From Ganoderma boninense (Eukaryota; Basidiomycota; Agaricomycetes; Polyporales; Polyporaceae): a stretch of DNA of 64,000 nt. The stretch is taken from NCBI GenBank assembly GCA_002900995.3, contig CM035306.1:62001-126000 (forward strand), given 5' to 3'. The notes below the pieces were generated by a model. The model was not told the DNA's origin, did no database searches, and saw only the letters and a list, made by a program, of their open reading frames with translations. Positions 1 to 9,728 of this stretch are shown piece after piece. Every line of letters begins with the position of its first letter. Within the stretch, counting starts at the first letter, position 1. The translations under genes were made by a program, and so were the position numbers.

Positions 1-390
1 CTTCAGTCAGCACTCGTTCATGATTCATCGTGCCACCATAGGGAGGAAAGTTCGCAGCGCAGCAGGTCGTAACTTAACGTGGAGACGTACGACTCGCGTT
101 GCTTGCATCGGGCGCGCCGCGCCCGCTCGCGGTACTTGACGACCTTCGCGACGAGCTCGAGGGATGGGCCGGAGAGGACTTGGTAGTCCTCGACCTCGAG
201 CGCGGGGGCGTCGACGAGCCCGCAGAGCGCGCCCGGTAGGAACTCAGGCACTGCGTACTCGCGCGCGAGGACGAGCTTGAGCGCGGGGTTGTCGATGGTG
301 TAGTTGATCTTGCGGATCGCGACGCGGCGCGCGAACTCGAACTTCCACCGCGTCGCGAGCTTGAGGACGTTCGTCAGCGCCGTCGGGCCG
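1..390 (-). CDS. BTB/POZ-family protein A, C-terminal exon (partial)
   Basis: An uninterrupted minus-strand exon starts at 390 after an acceptor-like CCACCAG. It reads PTALTNVLKLATRWKFEF, then REYAVPEFLPGALCGLVDAP, then SLELVAKVVKYRERARRARC. This is the alpha-helical segment after the BTB fold in the expanded agaricomycete BTB family (S-W-x-V-L-K-L-A-T-x-W, later V-x-x-Y-R-E-R). It is nearly collinear with gene E at 44.9-45.3 kb, but unlike E it has no small indels. The N-terminal BTB exons are not found upstream: the preceding intron runs into the gap at 598. The 3' end probably lies beyond base 1. Members of this family are assumed to be Cullin-3 adaptors or scaffolds; that is inference from the fold only. 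Confidence 0.7.
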
Positions 391-392
391 CT

Positions 393-468
393 GGTGGAGG
401 TGGAGGTGGAGGTAGAGGTGGAGGTGGAGTTGCGTGTGCAGGTGCGAGGGTTAGGGTTAGGGTTAGGG
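393..468. repeat. GGAGGT simple tract plus interstitial telomeric repeat (TTAGGG)3
   Basis: A hexameric GGAGGT-like tract (393-430) is followed by three perfect TTAGGG units at 451-468 (preceded by AGGG). On the minus strand this is CCCTAA repeated three times just upstream of the splice acceptor of BTB gene A, so it sits in that gene's intron. TTAGGG is the usual telomere unit of basidiomycetes; a short run inside a contig is an interstitial telomeric sequence. Confidence 0.85.
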
Positions 469-507
469 AGGAGCGCGAACGCGAGCGAAGCGAGCGTGAG
501 CGCGACT

Positions 508-563
508 AAGGCGAAGCAGCCGACAGGCGGTAGGGATCTTCCTACCGCAGCCTGTTTCGCCTT
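508..563. repeat. Imperfect inverted repeat (hairpin)
   Basis: The left arm AAGGCGAAGCAG...CGGTAGG (508-534) pairs with the right arm CCTACCGCAG...TTTCGCCTT (541-563), separated by GATCTT. The arms share their outer 8 bases and inner 7 bases, with a few changes between. It ends 35 bases before the scaffold gap. It could be the end of a foldback element or an intronic hairpin. Confidence 0.6.
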
Positions 564-597
564 TATAGAGGCTCAATCAGGGCTGCCATTAGTAATT

Positions 598-697
598 NNN
601 NNNNNNNNNNNNNNNNNNNNNNNNNNNNNNNNNNNNNNNNNNNNNNNNNNNNNNNNNNNNNNNNNNNNNNNNNNNNNNNNNNNNNNNNNNNNNNNNN
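598..697. other. Assembly gap (100 N)
   Basis: Exactly 100 N, the conventional scaffold gap of unknown size. Composition changes sharply across it: GC-rich BTB sequence to the left, AT-rich island to the right. Confidence 0.99.
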
Positions 698-987
698 CTA
701 AGAAGAGCAATACGTCCATTTTTGAACATTAAAGAGCCTGGACTTTGGAGGAATCTCTTCCTTTCTTCTCGAGTTTGAAATTTGCTATATTCTGTAACTA
801 GCATTTTTACTTGCTCGAGCTTGATAGCTGAAAACCCAGTTGATGCTGGAGTTGATAATAGAGTCCATGGTGCATGATTGCGGTTGGTAAGAGATTGCCA
901 CCGTGGCCAGGACCAGGGAAATGGTGCTGTAAGTGGATGGCCACTTGCATAGGCTAGCTCAAGAAATATGTAGAGCAAAGAAGACAT
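698..987 (-). CDS. Unrecognised partial ORF running into the gap
   Basis: A 96-codon minus-strand frame begins MSSLLYIFLELAYASGH and continues with WSWPRWQSLTNRNH to ...FKNGRIALL at the gap edge. I do not recognise it. It has an ATG start, no internal stop and a hydrophobic first 15 residues, and lies in AT-rich sequence where a frame this long is less expected by chance than in the GC-rich parts. It may be the start of a gene whose remainder is in the gap. Confidence 0.35.
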
Positions 988-1263
988 GTGGCGAGCCTAT
1001 AGTGTTAGTGTGAGTTTTGTTATAAGGTGAAGCATTTATAAAAATCTAGCTCACTAAAAAGAAACCTAGAGTTTGGGGGTGTTGTTTGAGAGCTCACCTG
1101 GTATATATATATATATATATATATTCATAATAGTGGCTGATTATTAAGCAATGAGCCAACATATTTGTCATATTTTAAATGGTTCTAAAATACTCAAAGA
1201 CTATAATATGTATTATATTAGTATCTTTGAACATCTATATATTTGATACTCCTATCTAGAGTA

Positions 1264-2057
1264 AGGCATCTAGGATGCCTCATAGTGCCACATATATATA
1301 ATATTAATAGAGTTGTATTTTTACATTAAAGCAATAGTTAAACACCATCTTTTACAAAGGTTATATAGTGTTGGTATATACTATATCAACATTGTGATTA
1401 GTATATATAGTGCTGCTGTTCTAAACAGGGCATCCGGGATGCCTTGTTGTCACACTGGTGTTCTGAGCAAGGCATGTTAGATGAAGATCTTTTGTTTATA
1501 TGCTGGTATAAAAACAGGGCATCTTAGATGCCTTGCTTTGAACAGCACATTATATATTGCTTAAAATAGGAGTGTAAATAGTAGTATGAGAAGAAAGCAT
1601 ATTAAATGCCTAACGCAAAATAGCAGGGCAAGAACAAGGCATCCAGGATGCCCTGCTCCGAACAGCAGTGCTATATGTTCAGAACGGCAGTGCTGTATAC
1701 TTGTTCACACAGCAAGAACAAGGCATCCTGGATGCCCTGCTCCGAACAGCAGTGCTATATGTCCAGAATGGCAGTGTTGCATACTTGTTTACACATTGCT
1801 GTTCAGAGCAGGGCATCCAGGATGCCTTGTTTGCATATCATTCATCTAGGATACACCTTTTTTATACTAGCAGCCAAAGCAAGGCATCTAAGATGCCCCA
1901 GTCTTATACTACTTATACTAGCATATAAATAAGGGATCTGTTAATACCAGCAATACCAGCCAAAGCAGGGCATCCAGGATGCCCTATAATGTAACTTTTT
2001 CACATTAAGAAATATAAACTTAATAGTCTATGTTATTGTGGAGCATGTAGGATGCTC
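1264..2057. repeat. Array of 11 dispersed odd palindromes, consensus GGCATCYNRGATGCC
   Basis: Eight copies have perfect GGCATC/GATGCC arms: about 1265-1279, 1429-1443, 1518-1532, 1638-1652, 1722-1736, 1812-1826, 1883-1897 and 1969-1983. Three are degenerate (near 1471, 1596 and 2041-2057). The inner pair covaries: C..G in CCAGG, CCTGG and CCGGG copies, T..A in CTTAG and CTAAG copies; only the first copy has T..G. Several extend outward as CARGG...CCYTG. An 84-bp tandem duplication (about 1631-1714 and 1715-1798) contains two of them. No coding frame explains the array. It lies directly upstream of the RING gene. Confidence 0.85.
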
Positions 2058-2353
2058 TGATTATAATATTTTGCAACATTCATATGTGCATACTATAAAT
2101 TACTTGCTGATATAATTCAATAGTAGCTTAATGTTAACTTGGCCAATTAGATTTGTTACTTAAAGCCCTTTATTATATTACAACTATCATACTTGAATTT
2201 TATCACGAAGAGTTTTGCAGAGATATAAACATTATACCTCTGCTAATGATATATTGTGCCTGGACCTCATCTCAGCTTAAAAGGAGCTATACGTATTTTC
2301 TTTGTCTCCATCTCTCCCCCTCTTTGTCTGAACTCTTCACTGCTTGTTATAAT

Positions 2354-3134
2354 ATGAGCAACTCTCAACACAGTCGCAAGCGTCCACGTGCAAGCGGTGA
2401 TGATAGCAGAAGTATTGATGATGCAATCACTGAAGCAAGTAACATGCTGGAAGACACACAAGTATGAATGCATTATATATTCACATACAAGTAGCCTGAC
2501 ATTATTTCAGAACAAAATTCAGTGTCTTGAACAGCAATTAAACATTGCAGTCAAGAATATTACTTTGCAAGACAAAGTATACCAGCTTGAAAAAGAAGCT
2601 CTAGAAAATCATAGAGTCAGTCTCACTATTGTTGCTTATAAAGCTATCATTCTTATCTTAAATGTATAGAAAATTGCTGAGCTAGAGGCATGTAATGCTT
2701 TGCTCTACTTTGAATAACTATAACTTTGTTCCATTTTATAGGCACAGTTACAAGTGTATGAAACAGATCATTCAAAGCGTATATTGGTATAGATCATTCT
2801 ATAATCTCAAGTGAACTCATACTTAGTCTAAATATTGATAGGGGAGTGTCCAGGAAAATATGCTTTGCCCTATTTGTTTCAACGACTTTTCAACTCTAGT
2901 GTAAGTAACATTGGTGCTTTATATGTGATATTTACTTATTTTATACTTAGGTATCCGTGCGGCCATGCTACATGCAAACATTGTGCAAACAACTGGAAAG
3001 AAGAGCAAGAAGAACAAGCAGAGATTAATAACATAATAGTAGAATATGTTTGCATAATCTGCCGTACCTCATGTGAAGAGCATTATCCAGCTCGCTGCTT
3101 TGTGCTCAGTGATATTGCTGATGATATAGAGTAA
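2354..3134 (+). CDS. Small C3HC4 RING-finger protein, six exons
   Basis: The model joins 2354-2461, 2511-2615, 2670-2687, 2742-2786, 2854-2900 and 2951-3134, giving 168 residues. The N-terminus is basic and Ser-rich (MSNSQHSRKRPRASGDDSRS) and is followed by a probable coiled coil (KIQCLEQQLNIAVKN...DKVYQLEKEAL). The C-terminal RING shows CPIC, then CGHATCKHC, then CIIC: a complete C3HC4 zinc-ligand set. RING domains usually recruit E2 enzymes, so an E3 ubiquitin-ligase role is likely but unproven. All introns are 49-67 bases. The intron at 2688 is best modelled with a GC donor (GCATGT), because the GT at 2691 breaks the frame. The acceptor of exon 5 could also be at 2841, adding four residues in frame. 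Small RING genes of this kind are common in AT-rich, transposon-associated islands of agaricomycetes. Confidence 0.8.
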
Positions 3135-3239
3135 TATTGCAGTATATAACACACTTTTTGAATGCAAGGACTATCAACTGTCTCTATATATTGACAGCTA
3201 GTAAGTGGTGTTCACAACACGATGCTGCCCGGGTGGCAT

Positions 3240-3360
3240 AAAGTATATAAGAGCAACTCTGGTTAGACTTAAACCCTAATTTAGGGTTAGGCCTTTGAGC
3301 AATCTACCCCTAGTATAGGGTTTGATCTCAATCCTCAACCCTGTGAACAGTCTCATAACC
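3240..3360 (+). promoter_or_regulatory. TATA + telobox module 1
   Basis: TATATAA at 3244-3250 is followed by AAACCCTAA and its inverse TTAGGGTTAGG, then CCCTAGTATAGGGTTT, and ends with CATAACC. The order matches the three other modules in this region (TATA, inverted teloboxes, CATAAC). AAACCCTA is the telobox, a known binding motif of Myb-type telomere-repeat proteins. Role as a promoter is inference. Confidence 0.5.
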
Positions 3361-3365
3361 CTGGC

Positions 3366-3611
3366 TGCCTCACTGCGTGTGGCCTTCCAGGAGTGCCACT
3401 GACTGTAGGTGTCCATGCATAGTTTACGTTTCACTACGGCTAGTATCTTTTTCAATGTTTCTCATGCCGGAATTGTCATTGTCTCAATACTATGTCAATA
3501 CTATGTTAATACTGTATGTCGTAGTTTGTAGTATCTATATAAAGTAATTTAAACCCTAGGGTAGGGTTTATCTCGACCCTAGGGTCCATCCCCTTTGCAC
3601 CTTCCCATAAC
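3366..3611 (+). repeat. Direct repeat copy 1 containing TATA + telobox module 2
   Basis: This 246-bp block starts TGCCTCACTGCG and ends CCATAAC. It is repeated in the same orientation at 4745-4985 with about 80% identity by eye, highest in the last 80 bases. Inside are TATATAAAG (3536-3544), the telobox dyad AAACCCTAGGGTAGGGTTT (3551-3569) and the palindrome GACCCTAGGGTC (3575-3586). The two copies flank a 1.1-kb segment with the 42-bp tandem-repeat frame. It does not have TG..CA ends, so an LTR is not supported. Confidence 0.75.
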
Positions 3612-3818
3612 GGAGTCCCTGGAACCCGCCCGGTGAGCCCCGCCTCGAACGAGGAGCTCCTCCCTTCCCGCGTAGAGTCCCCCTGCTCCTTTGCGAGCTG
3701 CGCGGACGTCAGCACCACTGTCGACTCCTCTAGCACCTGCGTCTCATCCTCCGAGCCCTCCCTTGCGCCGTCGTACTCCTGCCCTCAGTCGCGCCTCTCC
3801 GACTTTCAAACCGACGAC

Positions 3819-4212
3819 ATGAGCAAGTTCGCCGGCCTTTTTTACCAGCCGGAAGGCGATCGCCGCGGCACGGCGGACAAGCACGATGGGGTCGAGGGCG
3901 ATAACGCGGTGGTGCAGGGCGAGGGCGGGGCGGTCGAGGGCGAGGGCGCGGCGGTCAAGCGTGAAGGCATGGCACTCGAGGGCGAGGGCGCGGCGGTCAA
4001 GCGCGAAGGCATGGCACTCGAGGGCGAGGGCGCGGCGGTCAAGCGCGAAGGCATGGCACTCGAGGGCGAGGGCGCGGCGGTCAAGCGCGAAGGCATGGCA
4101 CTCGAGGGCGAGGGCGCGGCGGTCAAGCGCGAGGGCGAGGGCGCGGCGCACAACCCAGTCGCGGAACGCTGTGAACCCATTCGTTCTCCTCCTTCTGCTG
4201 TAGTGCGCCAGG
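3819..4212 (+). CDS. Possible gene with 14-residue repeats (GEGAAVKREGMALE)
   Basis: The open frame runs from upstream of 3600 to a probable donor CAG|GTACGT at 4212. The first ATG in frame is at 3819 (MSKFAGLFYQPEGDRRG). About 4.6 copies of a 42-bp unit lie at roughly 3938-4145 and encode GEGAAVKREGMALE: a charged, probably disordered repeat. Because 42 is a multiple of three, several frames stay open on both strands, so openness alone is weak evidence. In favour of a gene are the Ser-rich non-repeat region upstream, the TATA/telobox module about 280 bases upstream of the ATG, and a plausible donor. No known domain is present. The 3' exon was not identified. Confidence 0.4.
3938..4145. repeat. 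42-bp minisatellite, about 4.6 units
   Basis: The word ATGGCACTCG recurs at 3969, 4011, 4053 and 4095, giving an exact 42-bp period. Units are almost identical (one GTGAAGG versus GCGAAGG change), which indicates recent expansion or homogenisation. Confidence 0.9.
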
Positions 4213-4744
4213 TACGTCACCTTGTGTGGTCCTCTCTGCCTATCTGACGTCTGGCTAGCTGCCACCCCGCCGCCCTGCTCCCGTGCGCCCACTTCCCCCA
4301 CTTCCCGGCCTTCCTGCCTTGCCCATACTCTCGCTTCCTATGTTGCCGTTCCCTGCGTACGTCCCGTCTGTCCTGTTTTTGTTGCTCACATTTACCTTTT
4401 GCATTCAATAGCGTGTATATGTCCAGCATTGCGGTCGTCGACAACGTCTCCCAGCAGGAGTCAGATGAAGAGGACGGATTGTGTGGCCGCGGTAGCTGTT
4501 TGCGATTCTAGTGCAGATGTCGTCTATCATGCTTGAGATGTACTGCATATTGTCCCGTCTGCTTACTGCTTGTTGATGTAAATTTCTTGATCACAAAAAC
4601 GGATGCTTGCTTCTCAGCACAGTTGTTCCTTTGCGTGAAGCTTGTGTGCGGGTATAATTAGTGTGCTGTGCACATTACGCAGAGTGGTACTCCTGGAAGC
4701 CCGACCACACACCCCATGCCCTACGACTGAAGCGCCGCCCATAG

Positions 4745-4985
4745 TGCCTCACTGCGCGTGGCCTTCCTGGAGTGCCACCCACTATAGGTGTCCGTGCACA
4801 ATTCATGTGTCACTGCGGCTAGTATTTTTCAAGTCCTTTTCAATAAGTTCCACATGCCGGACTTGTCATCAGTACTATGTGGATAATGTATGTCAGAGTT
4901 TGTAGTAGCTATATAAAGTAATTTAAACCCTAGGGTAGGGTTTATCTCGACCCTAGGGTCCATCCCCTTTGCACCTTCCCATAAC
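4745..4985 (+). repeat. Direct repeat copy 2 containing TATA + telobox module 3
   Basis: Second copy of the block at 3366-3611. TATATAAAG is at 4910-4918, the telobox dyad at 4925-4943, and GACCCTAGGGTC at 4949-4960. The last 75 bases through CCATAAC are identical to copy 1 apart from the flanks, while the first 150 bases differ by several substitutions and small gaps. The core is therefore better conserved than its surroundings. Confidence 0.75.
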
Positions 4986-5672
4986 CAGTTGCACCCCGCT
5001 TTAACAGGTGTTGATGGCGGCGATTACTGCTAACACAGTAAGCGATCGGCGCATTCAACAGCTGTTACAGGACGTAACTACTACGTGCTTACTTCATTAA
5101 AAAGCCAATGTTTATCGCATTCAATACCTGTTAACATCGCATACAATGGCCATTGAACGACAGTTACTTTACTTACAATGTAACACTTGCCGTCTTAAAG
5201 CTTCTTAACACAAGCTTACAACAGGCACTTTTAGTAAGTTCTAAGACGATCTCGTACTAACCATTTCAAGCCTCACTGTCGCAGCCAAGGCGCGGCCTGT
5301 CCGTCCTGGACGGACACACACCGCGTCGCCCTTCTAACCACTACAGCCTATTCCACACAACATAACGCAGCAACCATGGCACACTGCTGCAGTCGTGTGC
5401 CACGCATGTCCGGTTCGTCCGCCCTGGATGGACACACAGCAGCCCGTGCCTCGCCTGACCCCTTCTCTAATGGTATAGGTTAGATGTCTTGCACAAGTTT
5501 GTAAGGCTTGTTATACACTTATTGTCTATTACTTGTGTGTATGTGAATCACACCTTCTTGTCGCATATATGACTTACTGCTGTGTGTTTATGTTGTTTAG
5601 CCGCTGTCTGTTGGCTTGCCTTAGCGCTGCTGCTAGCCGGTCGCTTAGCGTGTTTAGCCGGTCGCTTAGCAG
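4986..5672. other. No gene seen; short palindromes and direct repeats
   Basis: No convincing frame. A 17-base odd palindrome GTCCGTCC-T-GGACGGAC lies at 5299-5315, with a degenerate relative near 5411-5428 (GTCCGCCC-T-GGATGGAC). TAGCCGGTCGCTTAGC is repeated near 5635 and 5656. Confidence 0.5.
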
Positions 5673-5772
5673 GGCCAAACCCTACCCTAGGGGTTGTTTC
5701 GTCCCTAGGGATGGCAGGCTGAGATGTTCCCCATAACCCTAAGGTGTCGAGGTGTCAAGGTGTCGAGGTGCC
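5673..5772 (+). promoter_or_regulatory. Diverged telobox module 4 and 9-bp minisatellite
   Basis: AAACCCTACCCTAGGGGTT (5677-5695), then GTCCCTAGGGAT (5701-5712), then CCATAAC (about 5731) repeats the order of the other modules without a clear TATA box. It is followed by an AGGTGTCGA minisatellite (about 5741-5772). Confidence 0.45.
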
Positions 5773-5899
5773 GGGCGTGTTGACGACAGAGGAAGTAAAT
5801 GAAGTCATCGCAGCATCCCGCTTTGCCAGTACCCCGCAGCCTGAGATGGAGTGACCACTATGACTTTTGATAAATCCTGTATCTCGTGAATTACAATTG

Positions 5900-8330
5900 T
5901 GATGACTGTCCTGACTTTGCGCCCTGCACGACCCAAACATGACCCTCATGAACACAACCGACCGCCCAACTGCCTTCCTCGTTGGGGCGCTGTGCCTGGT
6001 ATGCGAAGCCACCGTCCACCCACTTGGATACCAACGATCTGATTACTGGAAAATTGTGTCTACGAAAATGGGCGGTATCCAGGTGTCGACCCACCTGCCT
6101 TTCGCTGGTCACGTCACCAGTGGAATTCCGCTGGACTCCGAACTGCCCGTGTAGCGCTCAGTGCCCTCAGCGCGAACGCAGGTTTCCTGATGCGTCGCCA
6201 CCGCCAGCCTGTTTCTAGCTGACTCGGGCTGGCGATGGTGACGTCGGTCATGCACAATTGTGTTTGATGTCAGCGAGGCTCACTATCGAATGCCCTGCGG
6301 TCGCCGGCCGGTGCCGTCGCGGTGTCCTTGGCATGCAATCGTCCGGTCGGACGCGGCAGCAAGGGCCCGATGTGAGGAACACGTTGTCTGCTGTGCGTCA
6401 TGGCGAGATTGCCAACACTCTGCATTCTCCTTGTTAGCCGTGAACGCAACAAGTCTCCATAATTGAATGGACTCACCATGGGCCCCGGCGGACGATCGAG
6501 ATGAAGTGACTCGTTCGCCTGGGTCTCGTTGGTGATGACCTTCGCGAGTGCAGCCTGTCCAAGCGGAATCATTGACCTACATGCCGCTCGATGGCGAGAG
6601 ATGGTATCGGCGGGATACTCGGTGATTTACTTACCTGGCGGGCCCATATCCTTTTCTCCGACCGCGACGGCAGCCGCTTCTCCGTTGTGCGGCGTAGGAG
6701 CCGTTCCGAGAAATGGTTCAATTAACTGTCACAAGATGATGACCCATCGTGTATGTACTTCAAGTTCAAGTTGTTAACGTACTGGGCGGCCTCCCGGACA
6801 CCGAACTCGAAGGAGGCCGGTGTCTTCAAGATGGACTAATACATACCCCAGCGGGATGCCTCGAGACGTCATCTGCCGTGTGCCGTCAGATGACATCTCG
6901 GGAATTTTGCGCTAGCTGACCTGGTAGTCACCAATCGCGGATCTCGTCTATTGAGAGCGAGCCGGCTTCGATCTGCCGTGCACTCTTGTCAGCTCCCCTT
7001 CGAGCGAACTGGAACGACTCTGAGGGTCGCCGTTCAGCCAAGCCGCACTAGATTTATTCGGCCTCGGTGCACCTTCGTCCATTGGCACATCATCTTGGTC
7101 GTGAGTGCTAGTGTTTCGGTACACTGTGCGCGGCAAAACATCAGTCCTCGAGTCTGCATGGCACACTTCCGCGCCGTCATGATGTTTCACAGAATGGCCC
7201 AGTGCGCTCTGCTGGTCAGCACAGTGCGCGACGTGTGCTTTCAACGGACTCACCAGATTGCCCAGCGTACATCGAGGTGAAGTTCGCCTAGTCTCGTTGG
7301 AGATGGTCTCCGGGAGTGCGAGCTGTCTGTCAAGAGAACACGCCTCAACTGCACTGCGCTGTGTCGGACACCTGTAGAAGTGCTTGATTGAGTTTTGGAC
7401 AGTCTCCCGGCTGTCGGCTGATGAAGGTGGTGCCCTCGTTGAGAAACACGTACCTGAGCTGCGTGGGCCGCAAGACGTCGTCTGCGGCGCTCTGCTAGAC
7501 GAAAGCGTGCGGACACGGCACCCGAGGCAGGGCCGCCCATGTACCAAGACCGCAATCGACACCGGTATTATCTGCCGCGGAGAGCCTACAGGCTACCGCT
7601 GAGCGATGGTCGCTCGAGGTCGGCATCGATCTGAGACGGTTCTATGCGCAAACGGTGGTATCGTGCATGGTTGAGATCGCGGCTGGTCGCTGCTCCCGTC
7701 GGGATGTCCTCTGTGCTGGGCAGGTCGGCGCCGGCTAGGTGGTATCTCGACGGGCTCTTCCACCTGGCTGTCTCTGAGTCTGTCCTGCGAATGTTCTACC
7801 GTGTCAGATGGTTTCGCTGGTTCCTGGAATGCGATGCACGTTCCGTCAGCCAAGCACAGTGGAGTTCTCGAGACTCGAGTGGCGGACTCACCACGGCCGA
7901 TCGCATGCCGGGCACATCGCTAAATTGTGAATGGCACACGCAAGTATCTTGGAGACAGCTGTCCCCATTCTGAGACCCCTTCCCGAGACCGGGTGGCCTG
8001 CACGTCTGTACTTGATGAACTTGTCGGGGTGCTCGACGAGGCGTGGCACGTCCACCGTGCCAAGCATCGGGCTCGCAAACGGGCGCCGTACCTTGAATAT
8101 CGAGACCAATCTTTTCCGGACGGGGCCACAGACTTCATCCAGAGACGTCTGTCCAATAGATTCTTGAATGTCCTGCGTTCGAGTCCTTGTGCATGCCGTG
8201 CCCGCCTGGAGCGAATCTTCAAACCCCCTGATTGAGCCGCCGCGGACAGCTCGATGGGGTCTTCGACACCCTCCCATTTGGTGTAGATGGTCTACAAGCA
8301 GCAGCGGCCCATGGATGGACGTCACACTGT
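5900..8330 (-). pseudogene. Decayed array of AAA-ATPase-like fragment units (left array)
   Basis: Two minus-strand fragments resemble the stretch after Walker A in Cdc48/p97 D2 domains (L-A-K-A-x-A-N-E-x-Q-A-N-F-I-S-I): ALAKVITNETQAN near 6540-6500, where 7 extra bases break the frame, and LPETISNET near 7310 with a deletion after it. Each is followed by a GTGAGT donor. Upstream parts of the unit read DSRETVQNSIKHFYRC (near 7400) and contain SRSSSLEGELTRV (near 7020). The block 6.95-8.05 kb is a diverged direct copy of 60.36-61.43 kb. No unit is open throughout, and no Walker A GPPGTGKT is visible. The family call rests on one 12-residue motif and is tentative; the pseudogene call is firmer. 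Confidence 0.4.
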
Positions 8331-8451
8331 GCGGTCGAGATACCAGATATCGCGTGTGTTGCTGGCGGGAAAGACGTCTTCACTGTGCCGCGCTATGACA
8401 ACCTGCCAGCTGGACCCCAAAGACGTGTTCTTCGACGCGGTGTGTCTGGAC

Positions 8452-9355
8452 TCAGAGCATGCGTATTGGATGCGCTGCGATGGGCAACATGTCCGTCGTT
8501 GCCCGTCTTGGTATGGCTAGGGCGCCGTTCCGCCCGCAGACGCACGTCCCTATGAAAACGACCCTCTCGCGGGCTTGGAAGAGCTTTGCAGCGGCATCCC
8601 AGCCGAGGTCCCCGTCGAGGTCCTCTGCGGAGAGCAGAACCTCCTGCTGGGTGCGGGTGCAGAGCGCGGGCTCAGTCCAGCCGGTGATGGTGTCCGTGCG
8701 CATGAGGACGACACGTCCGGCGGGTGGCGTGACGACCCTGGACAGTTCAACGATCGCGCGCTCGGGGGTATCTTTGAAGAACCGCATCGTTGAGAGGGAC
8801 AGGACGGATACCCATTGCAGCTGCGTGAGCATGCGAGAGGAGCTGTATCCCCGAGACGCAGAGACGGGGGTTGAGGACGAGAACGAGATGGGGATAGGGG
8901 GCATGCGGTGAGCGATCGGTACCACAAAGACAAGCATGCGGGACTCAGGAGCGGAACATGACCGAGAGGAAGGCCTCGAACCCGTCCTCGGTCACTCCGT
9001 CGAGCGTGATTGGGTTGTCGTCGCTCAAACCCTCGACGCTGTAGGCACTGTTGACGGGGCCAAGACGAACATTGCAGAGAACACCTCGGATTCCTGTTCG
9101 AACGGCCGGCGGGGGACTTTGAACAGAACGTCTTCGACCTAGTTGGATTGATTGTCGCATACGTTGGGAAGCGAGGTCGAAGCGCTTGGAGGGGATCACT
9201 TACCAGCAATACGATGTCCTGACAGTAGAAGTCATTTTCTCTCTGGGGGACTTGGGGCTGGTCGTTTGGGGCCGTTCACTGGGTGGTGGGCTTGAGGGAG
9301 CAGGCGACACAGCCGTAGTGCTCGTCGTGCCTGAGTTCATCTTGAACGCAGTCAT
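8452..9355 (-). pseudogene. BTB-family pseudogene B
   Basis: Collinear with gene G (53.06-54.21 kb). Exon 1 spans 9355-9204 (MTAFKMNSGTTSTTAVSP...), exon 2 about 9138-8949 (VEDVLFKVPRRPFEQESEVF), and exon 3 about 8848-8452 (QWVSVLSLSTMRFFKD, GWTEPALC, LGWDAAAKLFQARERVV). Damage relative to G: one base missing in exon 1 after SPKSP, one base missing in exon 2 at the MFVL/ALPP region, the exon-2 donor GTGAGT changed to CTGAGT, no AG at the exon-3 acceptor, and loss of the C-terminal segment ending in IRAVFGTALY. Multiple independent lesions indicate a true pseudogene. The upstream 100 bases are also shared with G, so the promoter was duplicated too. Confidence 0.75.
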
Positions 9356-9728
9356 ACAGATTGTTGGAAGACTGCGTGATCACTAAACGGAGAGATACAC
9401 GAGAAGATGGTGGTCGTAAGCGCGTGTCGAGAGCGGGCTGAGACTCGGAGGCAGCGAGAGACAAGTCAAGGTTCGGAGACCCTAGTGTAGATGGACCAAG
9501 TACAGGGGCCGCCGCCTGCCGACTCTGCCAGTGACTGCATAACAGGCTGCGGCCCGTGGGTCGGTTGTACCGGTCCATGACCTCACCCTTTTGGGCAGAA
9601 CAAGCGCTAGCAATATGTCCGCCGCCGGACTCGGAGGTCACCACGAAGTCATACCGCCGCTTAGCCACCGCTCCAGCCATCCTGCTCTCATCCTCATATT
9701 CCAGCTTACCCAGAAGAAGGCACAAATC

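Noticed and set aside
1264..2057. CRISPR-like array
   Set aside because: Repeats are palindromic 15-mers with irregular 30-150 bp spacing, variable centres and no cas genes, in a eukaryotic context.
3366..4985. LTR retrotransposon
   Set aside because: The direct repeats lack TG..CA ends, no primer-binding site, polypurine tract, gag or pol is visible, and no target duplication was found at the borders.
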